Shown: positions 49,750 through 58,202 of the stretch, piece after piece
Layout: every line of letters begins with the position of its first letter
Numbering within the stretch: position 1 is the stretch's first letter
NCBI RefSeq assembly: GCF_030733685.1
Contig: NZ_JASHIM010000001.1
Span: forward strand, 62,001-126,000
DNA length: 64,000 nucleotides
Reading direction: 5' to 3'
DNA from: Roseovarius sp. MMSF_3281
GTDB taxonomy: Bacteria > Pseudomonadota > Alphaproteobacteria > Rhodobacterales > Rhodobacteraceae
Notes under the pieces: model-generated
Databases searched by the model: none
Told to the model about the DNA's origin: nothing
What the model saw: the letters and a program-made list of their open reading frames with translations, nothing else
Position numbers and translations under genes: made by a program

Positions 49750-51278
49750 GGCTGGCTGCTCAGTAGCAGGCGTTGCAGGGCGGCGCGCCGCGCGGTGTCT
49801 TCCAGCCCAACGGCACGCAGGGTTGAGAGCGCATCGTGCAGGTCATCGGTATCGGCAGGGCCGGTCCGATCCAGCCGTGTCGCGGCGGCAAGGATTGCCT
49901 CGCCCAGTTTTCCGGCCTCCAGTAGCGCAACGTCGCGCGGGGCGGCGGCGGTCGTGGCGAAGGCCCGGGCAATCGCGCGTTCTTCGGGCGATTGGGCAAG
50001 GGCTTCATCCGGGGTGCCTTGGGCAAGCCCTGCGTGGAAGGCAAGCGGACTGTCGGCTGTGACGTTCTGCGCGGCCGCTTCATAGCCGGGTGAGAGCAGC
50101 GCCACCCGAAGCGCCATGTCCCGTGCCGCACCTTCCAGCGCGATCTTGGCCAGGGCCTCTCCAAAGAGTTCGGCGAAGGGCACGGAAAGCCCTTGGGCCT
50201 GCATGGCCTGCCATGCCGCGGGGAGGGTTTTCGCCACTTCCTGGGGCTTTTCCCGGGTCAGCGCGTGGTCGAAGGCCTGCAGGGCCTCGACCCTGTCCCA
50301 GATGCCGCCCGAGGCGGCGGGCTGTCTGTCGGTGTAAAGGCCAATCAGGCGATTGGCGGGCAGGGCGCCGGTGCGGGCAAGCCGCTCGGCAGCCTCAAGC
50401 TCGGCCTTCCAGCCGGAGGTGCCGCGCAAATCGGCGACGGCAAAGGCGCGCGGCAGGTTGCGTGTGGGCATGGGGCGGCCAACGGCCTCGTAGAGGCGGA
50501 AGGTCAGTGGGCTCATGTCCTTGGGCGGCGCAAGGTTAAGCGTGCCCTCTATCATCTCGGGATCAAGGAACTGCGCCAGAAGGCCGGCTTGGGTTTGCGG
50601 CAGGATGCCAAGCGCCTGAGTGGTCTCGAAGGTCAGGGCGGCGGTTGTCCAATCGCCTGCGCGCGCCATGCAGAAAATGCGCGCGGCATAGTCGCTGCTG
50701 AGCGTGGGGGCTTGGGCCAGGGCGTTGCAGGGGGCATCCTCGGCCCCGTTCAGTAACGCCAGATCAAGCCATTGGTCGAACACCGTCTTGCGCTGCGGCC
50801 CCGCGCGTTCAAGAAGCGCAAGGGCCGGGGCCACGGCCCCGAAGCGGCGCAGGGCCTCGACCCGTGCCTGCAAAAGCGGCGCCCCCTGGGTGATATCATT
50901 GGGTGGCTCGGCCTCGGCCAGCAACAAGGTGTAGTAAAGCGCCTGTGTCGCGGGCAAGGGGCGATCAGGCAGGCGGTTGAAGCGCGTCACGATGCGGCTG
51001 GCGCGGCTTTTTTCCCACAGCGAGGGCGGCAGCCCGGTGGTGGATTGCGGCAGCAGGCCCACCGCGTCGGGCACGGTTTCCCCCAGCGGCATGACGGCGA
51101 CGTCAGGAACGGTTGCCCCGTCGCTGACCGGGGGCGCATCCGGAGGGGCGATCCGCGGTTGCGCCACGGTCACAGGGGTCGGGGTATTGAGCCAGTCGAT
51201 GGCCGAGAGCGGCTCGTCCTGCGCGAAGGCGGGCAGCGCCATAAGGGTAGCGGCAAAAGCAGGCTTAATCGGTCTCAA
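49746..51278 (-). CDS. Conserved exported alpha-helical protein
   Basis: 510 aa. The TTG at 51278 (RPIKPAFAATLMALPAFA-QDEP signal peptide) is chosen because longer readings start in a different gene. The mature part is a chain of amphipathic helical repeats rich in Ala/Leu (TPR/Sel1-like solenoid by appearance). I recognise it only as a roseobacter hypothetical protein. It ends overlapping xerD. The upstream 49-aa membrane protein overlaps its start. Confidence 0.72.
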   Translation of the reverse strand: MRPIKPAFAATLMALPAFAQDEPLSAIDWLNTPTPVTVAQPRIAPPDAPPVSDGATVPDVAVMPLGETVPDAVGLLPQSTTGLPPSLWEKSRASRIVTRFNRLPDRPLPATQALYYTLLLAEAEPPNDITQGAPLLQARVEALRRFGAVAPALALLERAGPQRKTVFDQWLDLALLNGAEDAPCNALAQAPTLSSDYAARIFCMARAGDWTTAALTFETTQALGILPQTQAGLLAQFLDPEMIEGTLNLAPPKDMSPLTFRLYEAVGRPMPTRNLPRAFAVADLRGTSGWKAELEAAERLARTGALPANRLIGLYTDRQPAASGGIWDRVEALQAFDHALTREKPQEVAKTLPAAWQAMQAQGLSVPFAELFGEALAKIALEGAARDMALRVALLSPGYEAAAQNVTADSPLAFHAGLAQGTPDEALAQSPEERAIARAFATTAAAPRDVALLEAGKLGEAILAAATRLDRTGPADTDDLHDALSTLRAVGLEDTARRAALQRLLLSSQP

Positions 51279-51414
51279 GAATGATGTCCTGACGAATCTC
51301 TTCCGTGGGCGGCGCGAAATCGACGCCGAAAAACGGCCCCAAATAGGCAAAGATAACCAGAGCGATGAACCCAAGAATTGCAAGGTAAATCAGCCATTTG
51401 AGTAGTCGAAACAT
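51265..51414 (-). CDS. Small membrane protein, 49 aa
   Basis: ATG at 51414, stop 51267-51265, overlapping the next gene's TTG start in another frame. One hydrophobic span (IYLAILGFIALVIFAYLG) with a basic N-terminus and an acidic C-terminal tail (PPTEEIRQDIILETD). Coupled translation with the exported-protein gene; I take it as a conserved partner. Confidence 0.68.
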   Translation of the reverse strand: MFRLLKWLIYLAILGFIALVIFAYLGPFFGVDFAPPTEEIRQDIILETD

Positions 51415-51524
51415 CTTTGCCTGCCCGTTTTGCTTTTGCCTGTATTGTGTTTATAGCTGGCCTTTGATGCAAGATCACGTCATTCAGGGACGGATTTGAA
51501 AAAATTGGCAGGGGAGCGCCGAAG

Positions 51525-52085
51525 GTGTCAGGCACCGGGCCTTGGAAATTGAAGAAGACCGTTGTTCTGGTGGGTATGATGGGGGCCGGGAAAACTGCTG
51601 TGGGGCGGGCCTTGGCGGCGAAACTTCATGTGCCGTTCCTTGATTCGGATGCCGAGATCGAGGCGGCGGCGGCGATGAGGATCGCCGAGATTTTCGAACG
51701 CGACGGCGAGGCGTTTTTCCGGGATCGTGAAACGCAGGTGATTGACCGGTTGCTGGAAGAAGAGCGTGGCATCCTGTCCACGGGCGGTGGGGCCTTCATG
51801 GCCGAGCGGAACCGGAAGCTGATGTCCGACAAGGGGGTTTCCGTTTGGTTGAGGGCCGATTTAAGCCTGTTGTGGAATCGCGTAAAACATAAGGATACCA
51901 GGCCCTTACTACGCACAGATAATCCATATGAAACGCTGCGCGAGATATATGAGGCGCGGGTGCCGATTTATGAACAGGCTAATCTGGCGGTTGAATCGCG
52001 CCCCGAGTATTCGATTGACGATATGGCCGAGAAGGTTTTGCAGGCCCTGCGCGCGCGGCCGGATGTTTTGGAGGCAGTGAAATGA
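51525..52085 (+). CDS. aroK: Shikimate kinase
   Basis: 186 aa, GTG start at 51525. Walker A GMMGAGKT at 17-24, substrate residues D40/D42 (LDSDAEIE), FFRDRE, and GGG of STGGGAF (shikimate pocket), and the lid segment KDTRPLL. Fifth step of aromatic amino-acid synthesis: ATP + shikimate to shikimate 3-phosphate. It overlaps aroB by 4 nt, the common aroKB operon. Confidence 0.96.
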   Translation: MSGTGPWKLKKTVVLVGMMGAGKTAVGRALAAKLHVPFLDSDAEIEAAAAMRIAEIFERDGEAFFRDRETQVIDRLLEEERGILSTGGGAFMAERNRKLMSDKGVSVWLRADLSLLWNRVKHKDTRPLLRTDNPYETLREIYEARVPIYEQANLAVESRPEYSIDDMAEKVLQALRARPDVLEAVK

Positions 52086-53197
52086 TGGAAACCGTGCATG
52101 TGCCGCTTGAGGGGCGCGCGTATGACATCCACATCGGGCCGGGGCTTCTGGCGCGGTCGGGCGCCTTGATCGCGCCTTTGCTGCCCCGGCCACGGGTGGC
52201 CATCGTGGCCGATGAGCATGTCGCCGAAATACATTTAAGAACGCTTCTTAAGGGATTGGAATCGCAAGGTATTTCCGCCGTGCACATGACCCTTCCACAA
52301 GGCGAAGGCACCAAGAGCTGGCCGCATTTCGAACGGGTTGTCGAATGGCTTTTGGAGCAGAAGGTGGAACGCAAGGACGTGGTCGTGGCCTTCGGCGGCG
52401 GCGTGATCGGCGACCTTGTGGGCTTTGCCGCGGCGGTGCTGCGGCGTGGGGTGCGTTTCGTGCAGGTGCCGACAAGCCTTTTGGCGCAGGTCGATAGCTC
52501 GGTCGGGGGGAAGACCGGGATCAATGCGCCGCAGGGTAAAAACCTGATCGGGGCCTTCCATCAACCCAGCATGGTTTTGGCCGATACCGAGGTTCTGGGC
52601 ACCCTGACCGAACGCGATTACCTGGCCGGATACGGCGAGGTCGTGAAATATGGCCTGTTGGGAGATAGTGAGTTTTTTCAATGGCTTGAAAGTAATGCTT
52701 CACGTGCGGCGGGCGGCGATATGGAGGCCCGGATCGCGGCCGTGAAACGCTCGGTCGAGATGAAAGCCGAAATCGTGGTGCGCGACGAAACCGAACAGGG
52801 GGACCGGGCGCTTTTGAACCTGGGGCATACCTTCTGTCATGCCCTGGAGGCGGCGACGGGATATTCGGATCGTTTGCTGCATGGGGAAGGCGTGGCCATT
52901 GGATGTGCCTTGGCCTTCGAACTGTCATCGCGGATGGGGCTGTGTTCACAGGAAGACCCAAGCCGGGTGCGCGCCCATTTGCGTGACATGAAGATGAAGG
53001 TTGATCTATCTGATATTGAAGGAGAATTGCCGGACGCCGAAGGCCTTCTGGACCTGATGGGACAGGACAAGAAAGTGGTCGATGGCAAGCTTCGATTCAT
53101 CCTTGCCCGCGGTATTGGCGAGGCCTTCGTGACATCGGAGGTGGACCCGGCCATGGTGCGCGATCTGCTGCAAGAGGCGCTGGACGCGCGCGGCTAA
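52082..53197 (+). CDS. aroB: 3-dehydroquinate synthase
   Basis: 371 aa, ATG at 52082. GGGVIGDLVGFAAAVLRRG is the NAD-binding/signature region; LLAQVDSSVGGKTGIN is the family motif; the zinc ligands are E (GYGEVVKYGLL) and two His (LGHTFCHALE, LHGEGVAIG). Second step of the shikimate pathway. Last gene of the operon; its 3' end is followed by the GTAC array. Confidence 0.96.
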   Translation: MMETVHVPLEGRAYDIHIGPGLLARSGALIAPLLPRPRVAIVADEHVAEIHLRTLLKGLESQGISAVHMTLPQGEGTKSWPHFERVVEWLLEQKVERKDVVVAFGGGVIGDLVGFAAAVLRRGVRFVQVPTSLLAQVDSSVGGKTGINAPQGKNLIGAFHQPSMVLADTEVLGTLTERDYLAGYGEVVKYGLLGDSEFFQWLESNASRAAGGDMEARIAAVKRSVEMKAEIVVRDETEQGDRALLNLGHTFCHALEAATGYSDRLLHGEGVAIGCALAFELSSRMGLCSQEDPSRVRAHLRDMKMKVDLSDIEGELPDAEGLLDLMGQDKKVVDGKLRFILARGIGEAFVTSEVDPAMVRDLLQEALDARG

Positions 53198-53205
53198 GGC
53201 ATTTT

Positions 53206-53369
53206 CGTACGAGTCGTACGCTTTGCCTGCGGATTTCGTACGAAAATTGAGGGGCGCGGCGCGGACATCGTACGAGTCGTACGAAAACGCGCTTGTGTTC
53301 TGTACAGATTGTACAGTGTCGGGCCGGTTTTTGTACAGAAACCGGGCCCTTGCCGGGCCAATCTGTACA
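53206..53369. repeat. Periodic array of nine palindromic GTAC hexamers
   Basis: CGTACG at 53206, 53215, 53237, 53269, 53278 and TGTACA at 53301, 53310, 53332, 53364. Main sites are spaced 31, 32, 32, 31, 32 bp (three helical turns). Extra partners follow three of them by 9 bp (CGTACG-AGT-CGTACG twice, TGTACA-GAT-TGTACA once). The second half repeats the layout of the first with a 95-bp offset, although the spacers have diverged. It lies between the convergent 3' ends of aroB and the cupin gene. Two GAGTC (CcrM-type GANTC) sites sit inside the doublets. Confidence 0.9.
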
Positions 53370-53488
53370 GGTTGGCGGGACCGGGCGGGCCAAAGACGGG
53401 CGCCCGACGCGGCAAGATATTGTTAAGAATTTTCTGCGAAGGTCGGGTTCGACGCTGAACAACCGAGGAGATTCGAAATGCCCTGAAC

Positions 53489-53833
53489 CTAGGCCGGTTG
53501 ACGATCACCGCGTGTCGTTGGTGCGGAGATAACGAGAAAGCGGACGTCCTGCCCCTTACTTTCGTTACGTGCCTGATGCGTTTGGCCGGGCCGGATGTTC
53601 AAACTATCGAAGGGGTGCAAGCGATGGATCGCGCCCTCCACCTCGATGGTCAGCCTTCCGGCAAGGACATAGAAAACCTGATTTGCCCGGTCATGAGCGT
53701 GCATCACCTCTGACGTCGCTGGTGGCATGCGCTCTTCGATCACGGACAGGTCGTCGCCATCCAAAAGACGCCAGCCGTCGCAGGTGCCGCCCCAGTGGTA
53801 GTGGCAGGCGTTATCACGATTTTTAATGCTCAT
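53489..53833 (-). CDS. Cupin-domain protein
   Basis: 114 aa. The single cupin barrel shows SEVMHAHDRANQVFYVLAGRLTIEVEG (H-x-H...E-like motif 1) and HPFDSLNIRPGQTHQARN (motif 2 His). Likely metal binding; substrate unknown. Terminates just downstream of the GTAC array. Confidence 0.83.
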   Translation of the reverse strand: MSIKNRDNACHYHWGGTCDGWRLLDGDDLSVIEERMPPATSEVMHAHDRANQVFYVLAGRLTIEVEGAIHRLHPFDSLNIRPGQTHQARNESKGQDVRFLVISAPTTRGDRQPA

Positions 53834-54428
53834 GGTGGTTTGATAGCAGCTGTTTGACGGGGTGTCATGACGCGATCATTCGGCCCAAGCGGAGAGGAGA
53901 GCCTCGCAGATCAAGGATTCGCCAAAGCGTTTCGTGAAATGCAGGGCTCCGCTCAATCGTTGCACGGGTTCCGCCTTTCGCCGGTGTTTCAGGTTAAGGG
54001 CGGAACGCCTTAAACCCCATTCGCCACAGGCGTTCCGGCGTGCGTTGATGGGACAGGTGAAAGGCGGAACGCGTTAAAGCGTTTCCAGTTATTGCTGCAT
54101 CCCCAATACCCTGCCAGGCCTGCGGGTTTCTCGGGACATTGGGGATGCACTTTGGTTCAAGGTAAACTGGATACGCTTTAGGTGCCGAATGGCGGCTGTT
54201 TCGGCTTGGCACAGGGAATGGAGCGACATGGAATGGCTCCACCGTGAAGGGCGGTCCAGAAACCGGCGGCATGGTTCGGGGAAACGCATCTGCGCCAAGT
54301 GCTTCCATGCGCATTGATTTTACCGTATTTTCCTGCCTCATGATGGCATGTTTTACGGGATTGCCTTGCGCCGTTGATCGCCATGGCCGGTGCCCCGGGC
54401 ATGGATTGATGAACCTTGGGGACCGTCG
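53834..54428. other. Gene-poor stretch with a short direct repeat
   Basis: 595 bp with no ORF I trust (minus-strand 53994-54572 is low-quality). The sequence AAGGGCGGAACGCCTTAAAC at 53997-54016 recurs as AAAGGCGGAACGCGTTAAAG at 54061-54080, with more GCGTTCCG-like pieces nearby; it looks like decayed repeat DNA. The end must hold the start signals of the 78-aa gene at 54429. Confidence 0.55.
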
Positions 54429-54665
54429 ATGATCAGAGCGGCGTTTTTGCTGGCCTTGCTTGGGCTCTTCTGCGTGTTTGGATACCTTTACTATGTCCAG
54501 TATTTCAAATGGCGAAGCTGTTTCAACGCATTGGGCCGCTGTTACGATGCCGAGGCGGGCGTTGTATATCACGCGCAGTCCGGCACGATCTGGGCGTCAT
54601 TGGCGGGTTTGATGCTGTTGGCCGCGCTGTATCAGGCGTGGCGCTTGCGCCGGGCGAAAGGCTGA
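54429..54665 (+). CDS. Small membrane protein with two spans
   Basis: 78 aa, ATG at 54429. Two hydrophobic segments (AAFLLALLGLFCVFGYLYYV, IWASLAGLMLLAALYQAW) flank a short loop with C(F)...C. No family recognised. RBS is weak (GGGGA). Stands alone. Confidence 0.55.
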   Translation: MIRAAFLLALLGLFCVFGYLYYVQYFKWRSCFNALGRCYDAEAGVVYHAQSGTIWASLAGLMLLAALYQAWRLRRAKG

Positions 54666-54704
54666 CGCGGTGCGCCGCCAAGCGTTTCGCGACATGCAGC
54701 GCCG

Positions 54705-54748
54705 CCCTTGATCCCTGCACGCCTTTGGCGGGGGCCTGGGATCAAGGG
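54705..54748. terminator. Inverted repeat between convergent genes
   Basis: CCCTTGATCCC (54705-54715) and GGGATCAAGGG (54738-54748) match perfectly. It lies between the 78-aa gene and the convergent arsH 3' end and may stop transcription; no strong T tract. Confidence 0.5.
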
Positions 54749-54855
54749 TAATGCGCTTGCGCCCGGATAAACCGGAGCCCCCCGGAGAGCGCGGCAGGCT
54801 GCGTGATCAGGACGCAAGCTTGAGGCGCGGCCCCGACGCGGGGGGCGCGGTGCGG

Positions 54856-55593
54856 TCAGGTGGCCTTGGGCAGGTTGACGCGTTTCGAAAGGTCTTCGGC
54901 GCTTTCCACGCGTTCGGAGTAGCGATCGGTAAGATAGGCCGATTGCCCGCGCGTGAGCAGGGTGAATTTGACCAGTTCCTCCATTACGTCGACCACGCGG
55001 TTGTAATAGGGGCCGGGTTTCATGCGGCCGTCGTCGTCGAATTCATCCCATGCCTTGGGCACCGAGGATTGGTTGGGGATGGTGAGCATCCGCATCCAGC
55101 GCCCAAGGATGCGCATTTGATTGACCGCGTTGAAGCTTTGGCTGCCGCCGCAGACCTGGGCGATGGCAAGCGTTTTGCCCTGCGTGGGGCGGATGCCGCC
55201 GATGGGGGCCAGCGGGATCCAGTCGATTTGGCTTTTCATGACGCCGGTCATGGCGCCGTGGCGTTCGGGGCTGACCCAGACCATGGCCTCGGACCACATC
55301 ACCAGATCGCGCAGTTCGGCCACCTTGGGGTGGTCGGCCTGGGCATCGTCGGGCAGGGGCAGGCCCGAGGGGTTGAAGGTTTTCGTCTCGGCCCCGAGGC
55401 GCCCGAGGATGCGGGCGGCTTCCTCGCTCAGCAATCGTGAGAAAGACCTCTCGCGCAGGCTTCCGTAAAGCAGCAGGATGCGGGGGGCCTGTGTGGGGCG
55501 GTCGGAGGGGAAAAGCCGGTCTTCGTCGATCCGGTGGAATTGGCTGTCGTCGATATTGGGCGTGTCAGGCAAGGGGCTGTCCAGTCTCGTCAA
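54856..55593 (-). CDS. arsH: ArsH NADPH-dependent flavoprotein
   Basis: 245 aa, probable TTG start at 55593, overlapping arsC by 29 nt. NADPH/FMN fold: [21 protein letters not shown] (FMN phosphate loop), [21 protein letters not shown] (ArsH family segment) and [14 protein letters not shown]. ArsH oxidises trivalent organoarsenicals or reduces azo dyes/Cr(VI). Last gene of the arsenic operon. Confidence 0.93.
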   Translation of the reverse strand: MTRLDSPLPDTPNIDDSQFHRIDEDRLFPSDRPTQAPRILLLYGSLRERSFSRLLSEEAARILGRLGAETKTFNPSGLPLPDDAQADHPKVAELRDLVMWSEAMVWVSPERHGAMTGVMKSQIDWIPLAPIGGIRPTQGKTLAIAQVCGGSQSFNAVNQMRILGRWMRMLTIPNQSSVPKAWDEFDDDGRMKPGPYYNRVVDVMEELVKFTLLTRGQSAYLTDRYSERVESAEDLSKRVNLPKAT

Positions 55594-55987
55594 GGATCAT
55601 CTGGCCGTCTTCCTTGTAAAGCGGGCCGTTCGGGGGTGTCTCCAGCAGGTCGAGCACCGTTTCAGAGGGGCGGCAGAGGCGCACGCCCCTGGGGCTGCAG
55701 ACGATGGGGCGATTGACCAGCACGGGGTGGTCCAGCATGGCCTCAATCAGGGTTTCGTCGGGGGTGGCCGGGTCGAGCAGGCCCAGGTCCTCGGCGGGGG
55801 ATTTGCTGGTTCGCAAGGCCGCGCGCGGGGTGAGGTTTGCCGCCGCAAAGAGCGCTAGCAGTTGCGGGCGGGTCCAGCCGGTTTCGAGATAGTCGATCAC
55901 CGTGGGGTCGGCGCCGCTGGCGCGGATGATGGCCAGCACGTTGCGCGAGGTGCCGCAGGCGGGGTTGTGGTGGATGACGATGCTCAT
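55565..55987 (-). CDS. arsC: Arsenate reductase, glutaredoxin-dependent
   Basis: 140 aa from the ATG at 55987, overlapping the ACR3 stop by 4 nt. [20 protein letters not shown] carries catalytic C11; the Arg ligands follow ([31 protein letters not shown]). E. coli R773-type enzyme: uses glutathione/glutaredoxin to turn arsenate into arsenite. Second reductase in this operon besides the thioredoxin type. Confidence 0.94.
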   Translation of the reverse strand: MSIVIHHNPACGTSRNVLAIIRASGADPTVIDYLETGWTRPQLLALFAAANLTPRAALRTSKSPAEDLGLLDPATPDETLIEAMLDHPVLVNRPIVCSPRGVRLCRPSETVLDLLETPPNGPLYKEDGQMILDETGQPLA

Positions 55988-57039
55988 CGGGCGTGGCCTG
56001 CGAATGTGCCGCGTGTGCGGTTGGCGAAGGCGACGAGAGAGAGCATCACGGGAACCTCGACCAGGACGCCGACCACGGTGGCCAGTGCCGCGCCCGAGTT
56101 GAGGCCGAAGAGGCTGATGGCGACGGCAACGGCGAGTTCGAAGAAGTTCGAGGTGCCGATCATGGCGCAGGGGGCGGCGATGCGGTGGGGCACCTTCAGC
56201 GCGTAGGCCGCCCCGTAGGCCAGGGCGAAGATGCCGTAGCTTTGCAGCAGGATCGGCACGGCGATCAGGGCGATCACGAGGGGGTTGGACAGGATCACCT
56301 CGCCTTGCAGCCCGAAGAGGATCACCACGGTCGCGATCAGGCCGATGATGGACCAGGGCTTCACCTTGGCGGTGAAGCGGTCGATGGCCTGTTGCGAGCC
56401 GAGCAAGCGACGGGTCAGCAGGCCCGCCGCCAGCGGCAGCAGGACGTAAAGCACCGTGGCGGTGACCAGCGTTTGCCATGGCACGGTGATGTCGGTGACG
56501 CCCAGCAGGAAGGCCACGATGGGGGCGAAGGCGAACACCATGATGACGTCATTCACCGAGACCTGCACCAGCGTATAGGTGGCATCCCCCTTGGTCAGTT
56601 GCGACCAGACAAAGACCATGGCGGTGCAGGGGGCCGCGCCCAGAAGGATCAGCCCGGCGGTATATTGCGCCGCATCGGCAGGGTCGATGAAGGGCGCGAA
56701 GACGTAATCGAAGAACAGCACCGCCAGCAGCGCCATGGTAAACGGCTTGACCAGCCAGTTGACGACAAGGGTAATGATCAGGCCGCGCGGTTGTTTCGCG
56801 ACGCCGGGGATGGTTGAAAGATCGACGCCAATCATCATCGGGTAGATCATCGCCCATATTAGCGCGGCGACCACAAGGTTGATCGAGGCGACTTCGGCCC
56901 CTGCGATGGTTTCGACGAGGCCGGGGGCGATGCTGCCGATGCCGATCCCGATTACGATCGCCAAGGCGATCCAGAGGGTCAGGTATCTTTCGAAAACGCC
57001 AAGGCCGCTGTCCTTGGCCGTGTCGGATATGTCAGTCAT
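55984..57039 (-). CDS. acr3: Arsenite efflux pump, ACR3 family
   Basis: 351 aa. Ten hydrophobic segments; [19 protein letters not shown] carries the essential Cys of the family and [19 protein letters not shown] the other conserved segment. Exports arsenite with proton exchange. Starts at the ATG at 57039 after an intergenic step of about 80 nt from the thioredoxin-type arsC. Confidence 0.95.
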   Translation of the reverse strand: MTDISDTAKDSGLGVFERYLTLWIALAIVIGIGIGSIAPGLVETIAGAEVASINLVVAALIWAMIYPMMIGVDLSTIPGVAKQPRGLIITLVVNWLVKPFTMALLAVLFFDYVFAPFIDPADAAQYTAGLILLGAAPCTAMVFVWSQLTKGDATYTLVQVSVNDVIMVFAFAPIVAFLLGVTDITVPWQTLVTATVLYVLLPLAAGLLTRRLLGSQQAIDRFTAKVKPWSIIGLIATVVILFGLQGEVILSNPLVIALIAVPILLQSYGIFALAYGAAYALKVPHRIAAPCAMIGTSNFFELAVAVAISLFGLNSGAALATVVGVLVEVPVMLSLVAFANRTRGTFAGHAR

Positions 57040-57120
57040 GTTGGGGTCTTTCCGGGGTGAGTTGTCTTGCTGTGCGCCTCGGTGAGGCGGCGGGCAGGTC
57101 GAAGATCAGGCCGGGGATGA

Positions 57121-57612
57121 TCAGGCCGGGGCCTCGGTGTCTTCGCCGATGTCATCGAGCCGGGCCTTAAGCGAAAGGCTGTCGAGCGTTTCGAGGGGCA
57201 GGGCGGTGAAGGCCTCGATCCGGCGGGTCAGGGCGCGGCAGGTGTCGGCGAAAGCGGCGGCGATTTCGGCCTCCGAGCCGGTGACGGCGGCCGGGTCGGG
57301 CAGGCCCCAATGGGCGCTGACCGGTTGACCGGGCCAGACCGGGCAGGTTTCGCCCGCCGCACTGTCGCAGACGGTAAAGATGAAATCCATTTGCGGCGCG
57401 TCGGGGGCGGCAAATTCATCCCAGCTTTTGGAGCGCAGGCCCGAGGTGTCATGGCCGAGGCTTTCCAGAAGGCGGATGGCATGGGGGTTGGGCTGACCCG
57501 TCGGCTGGGAGCCAGCGGAAAACCCCTGAAAGCCCGGTTGGGCCGAAACGATGGCTTCGCCCAGGATCGAACGGGCGGAATTGCCGGTGCAGAGGAAGAG
57601 GACGTTTTTCAT
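57121..57612 (-). CDS. arsC: Arsenate reductase, thioredoxin-dependent (low-molecular-weight phosphatase type)
   Basis: 163 aa. P-loop CTGNSARS at 8-15 (CX5R), D of LPDP, and the redox pair C82 and C90 (VCDSAAGETCP) as in the S. aureus pI258 type. Converts arsenate to arsenite with thioredoxin. The product is exported by ACR3 downstream in the same operon. A duplicate activity alongside the other ArsC. Confidence 0.94.
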   Translation of the reverse strand: MKNVLFLCTGNSARSILGEAIVSAQPGFQGFSAGSQPTGQPNPHAIRLLESLGHDTSGLRSKSWDEFAAPDAPQMDFIFTVCDSAAGETCPVWPGQPVSAHWGLPDPAAVTGSEAEIAAAFADTCRALTRRIEAFTALPLETLDSLSLKARLDDIGEDTEAPA

Positions 57613-57624
57613 GCGCGTAGCCTT

Positions 57625-57957
57625 TCAGCAGGAGCAGGTGAGGGTATCGAGGAGCGGTTCGCAGGCCTCGGGCGCGCCGCCGCAGCAATCTTCCATCAGG
57701 AAGGACAGAAGGCCGCGCAGGGCGGGCATATGGGCGCGGTAGAGGATCGAGCGGCCTTGGCGGCTGGAGGTGATGAGGCCCGCGTTGGCCAGGATCGACA
57801 GGTTGGCCGACATGGTGTTTTGCCGCTGGCCCAGTTGCGCCGCGATTTGCCCGGCGGGCAGGCCTTCGGGCCCGGCCTTGATCAGCAGGCGGAAGGCATC
57901 GAGGCGCGCGGGTTGCGACAGGGCCGCGAAAGCGGTGAGGGCGTTTGATTTATCCAT
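57625..57957 (-). CDS. arsR: ArsR-type arsenite-responsive repressor
   Basis: 110 aa. Winged helix (LSQPARLDAFRLLIKAG, QNTMSANLSILANAGLI). The C-terminus has Cys pairs C91-C92, C99, C108 and C110, a candidate As(III) site of the C-terminal type. Start codon at 57957 lies inside the inverted repeat 57951-57976. First gene of the ars operon. Confidence 0.93.
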   Translation of the reverse strand: MDKSNALTAFAALSQPARLDAFRLLIKAGPEGLPAGQIAAQLGQRQNTMSANLSILANAGLITSSRQGRSILYRAHMPALRGLLSFLMEDCCGGAPEACEPLLDTLTCSC

Positions 57958-57976
57958 ATATCATGGATTATGGATA
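57951..57976. promoter_or_regulatory. Likely ArsR operator
   Basis: TATCCATA (57951-57958) and TATGGATA (57969-57976) form a perfect inverted repeat with a 10-bp spacer. It spans the arsR start codon and upstream DNA and fits autoregulation of the arsenic operon. Confidence 0.6.
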
Positions 57977-58052
57977 TAATACGGAAAGCGCAAGTGAAGG
58001 TTTTGTGACAGGGCGTGCCGAAGCGTGGCGCGGAAACAAGGCGCGTAGCGCC

Positions 58053-58197
58053 GCCGCGCCATCGGCGGGCCGCCCGCACGGCCCGGCGATTGGGTTGGCC
58101 TTGATGCTGCGTGGAAAGGTTGCGCGCCAGTGGTATGGATAAAGCGCATCACATCGAAACGTGGATCGCCGCGCCGCGGCCCGCCGATGGCGCGGCT
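58053..58197. repeat. Perfect 21-bp inverted repeat between arsR and tyrS
   Basis: The 21 bp at 58053-58073 are the exact reverse complement of 58177-58197, separated by 103 bp. The arms read GCCGCGCCATCGG... and are GC-rich. It ends 6 bp before the tyrS stop codon, so it could fold as the tyrS terminator. The repeat resembles common roseobacter intergenic repeats. Confidence 0.75.
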
Positions 58198-58202
58198 TAC
58201 GC

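Noticed and set aside
53206..53369. CRISPR array
   Set aside because: Repeated core is only 6-15 bp, not 23-47; units differ in sequence between halves and there are no cas genes in the window.
53194..53508. 104-aa ORF through the GTAC array
   Set aside because: Arg-rich low-quality translation, no ribosome site; the DNA periodicity (31.5 bp) is not a multiple of three.
53994..54572. 192-aa minus-strand ORF
   Set aside because: No ribosome site or domain, unusual composition, and it overlaps the 78-aa membrane gene on the other strand; more likely non-coding repeat DNA.
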